From a virus: a stretch of 37,168 nt of DNA. The stretch spans positions 1 to 37,168 of IMG/VR virus record IMGVR_UViG_3300027733_000116; one strand, written 5' to 3'. The notes under the pieces were generated by a model that worked only from the letters and a program-made list of their open reading frames with translations, was not told the origin of the DNA and did not search any database. A program made the translations under genes and the position numbers. Below, piece by piece: positions 37,160-37,168 of this stretch (position 1 is its first letter; each line of letters starts with the position of its first letter).

Positions 37160-37168
37160 TGCGATAAC
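37032..37168. repeat. Right copy of the 137-bp end redundancy
   Basis: Matches 1-137 except at 37037 (A against G) and 37159 (A against C). The second difference, ten bases from the contig end, creates the stop in the tailspike frame. Confidence 0.95.

Noticed and set aside
1-37168. tRNA genes, CRISPR arrays, insertion sequences, integrase or att sites
   Set aside because: No cloverleaf, regularly spaced repeats, transposase or recombinase motifs were seen by eye; a dedicated tRNA scan could still find one.

Overview
The window is essentially one complete tailed-bacteriophage genome opened at an arbitrary point. Bases 1-137 recur at 37032-37168 with two mismatches, so about 37.0 kb is unique and the map is circular or terminally redundant. 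The break falls inside a tailspike gene whose N-terminal half is at the right end (36200 onward) and C-terminal half at the left end (to 1322). The head, tail and ejection genes follow the phage P22 plan (P22-type portal, scaffold, HK97-fold coat, gp4-like, gp10-like, gp7-like and larger ejection proteins, tailspike with a P22-like head-binding domain), so this is a short-tailed podovirus. Spanins with a lipobox and an M15 endolysin indicate a Gram-negative host. The host genus cannot be read from the sequence. No integrase, excisionase or CI-like repressor was recognised.

Layout. 36200-37168 joined to 1-3722: receptor-binding proteins (two pectate-lyase-type beta-helix spikes and one fibre). 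3759-4859: lysis cassette (XhlA-like, M15 endolysin, holin, nested Rz/Rz1 spanins). 4859-6037: metallophosphoesterase. 6034-7351 (minus): a cluster of seven very small genes of unknown role behind its own promoter. 7441-10415 (minus): a tightly overlapping recombination operon (zinc ribbon, ERF annealing protein, YqaJ-type exonuclease, HTH protein, HNH nuclease, NinB, SSB and a small protein) ending in a terminator. 10416-10505: divergent control region with tandem 11-bp repeats. 10506-14903 (plus): Cro-like HTH protein, DUF1064 nuclease, replication module (HTH initiator with an iteron-type origin inside its gene, a putative partner), standalone DnaA domain IV, XRE-type HTH, DUF3310, ParB-methyltransferase fusion. 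14896-16510: terminase. 16511-25016: portal, a five-gene accessory virion module, an HTH-free coiled protein, scaffold, coat and a strong terminator. 25069-36138: neck, tail and ejection proteins.

The most interesting signals are: two adjacent ejection-protein genes, each interrupted by a +1 frame change right at a stop codon (33040 and 34014), one of which separates an M15-like peptidase domain from its carrier; a 16-codon leader peptide with a strong ribosome site that overlaps a hairpin-occluded replication initiator start; a lambda-like origin of four iterons followed by an AT-rich tract inside the initiator gene; a shared promoter type (TTTACA-17-TATAAG) on both strands; and a paralogous structural module between portal and scaffold. 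All function calls come from reading motifs by eye; no database search was run.
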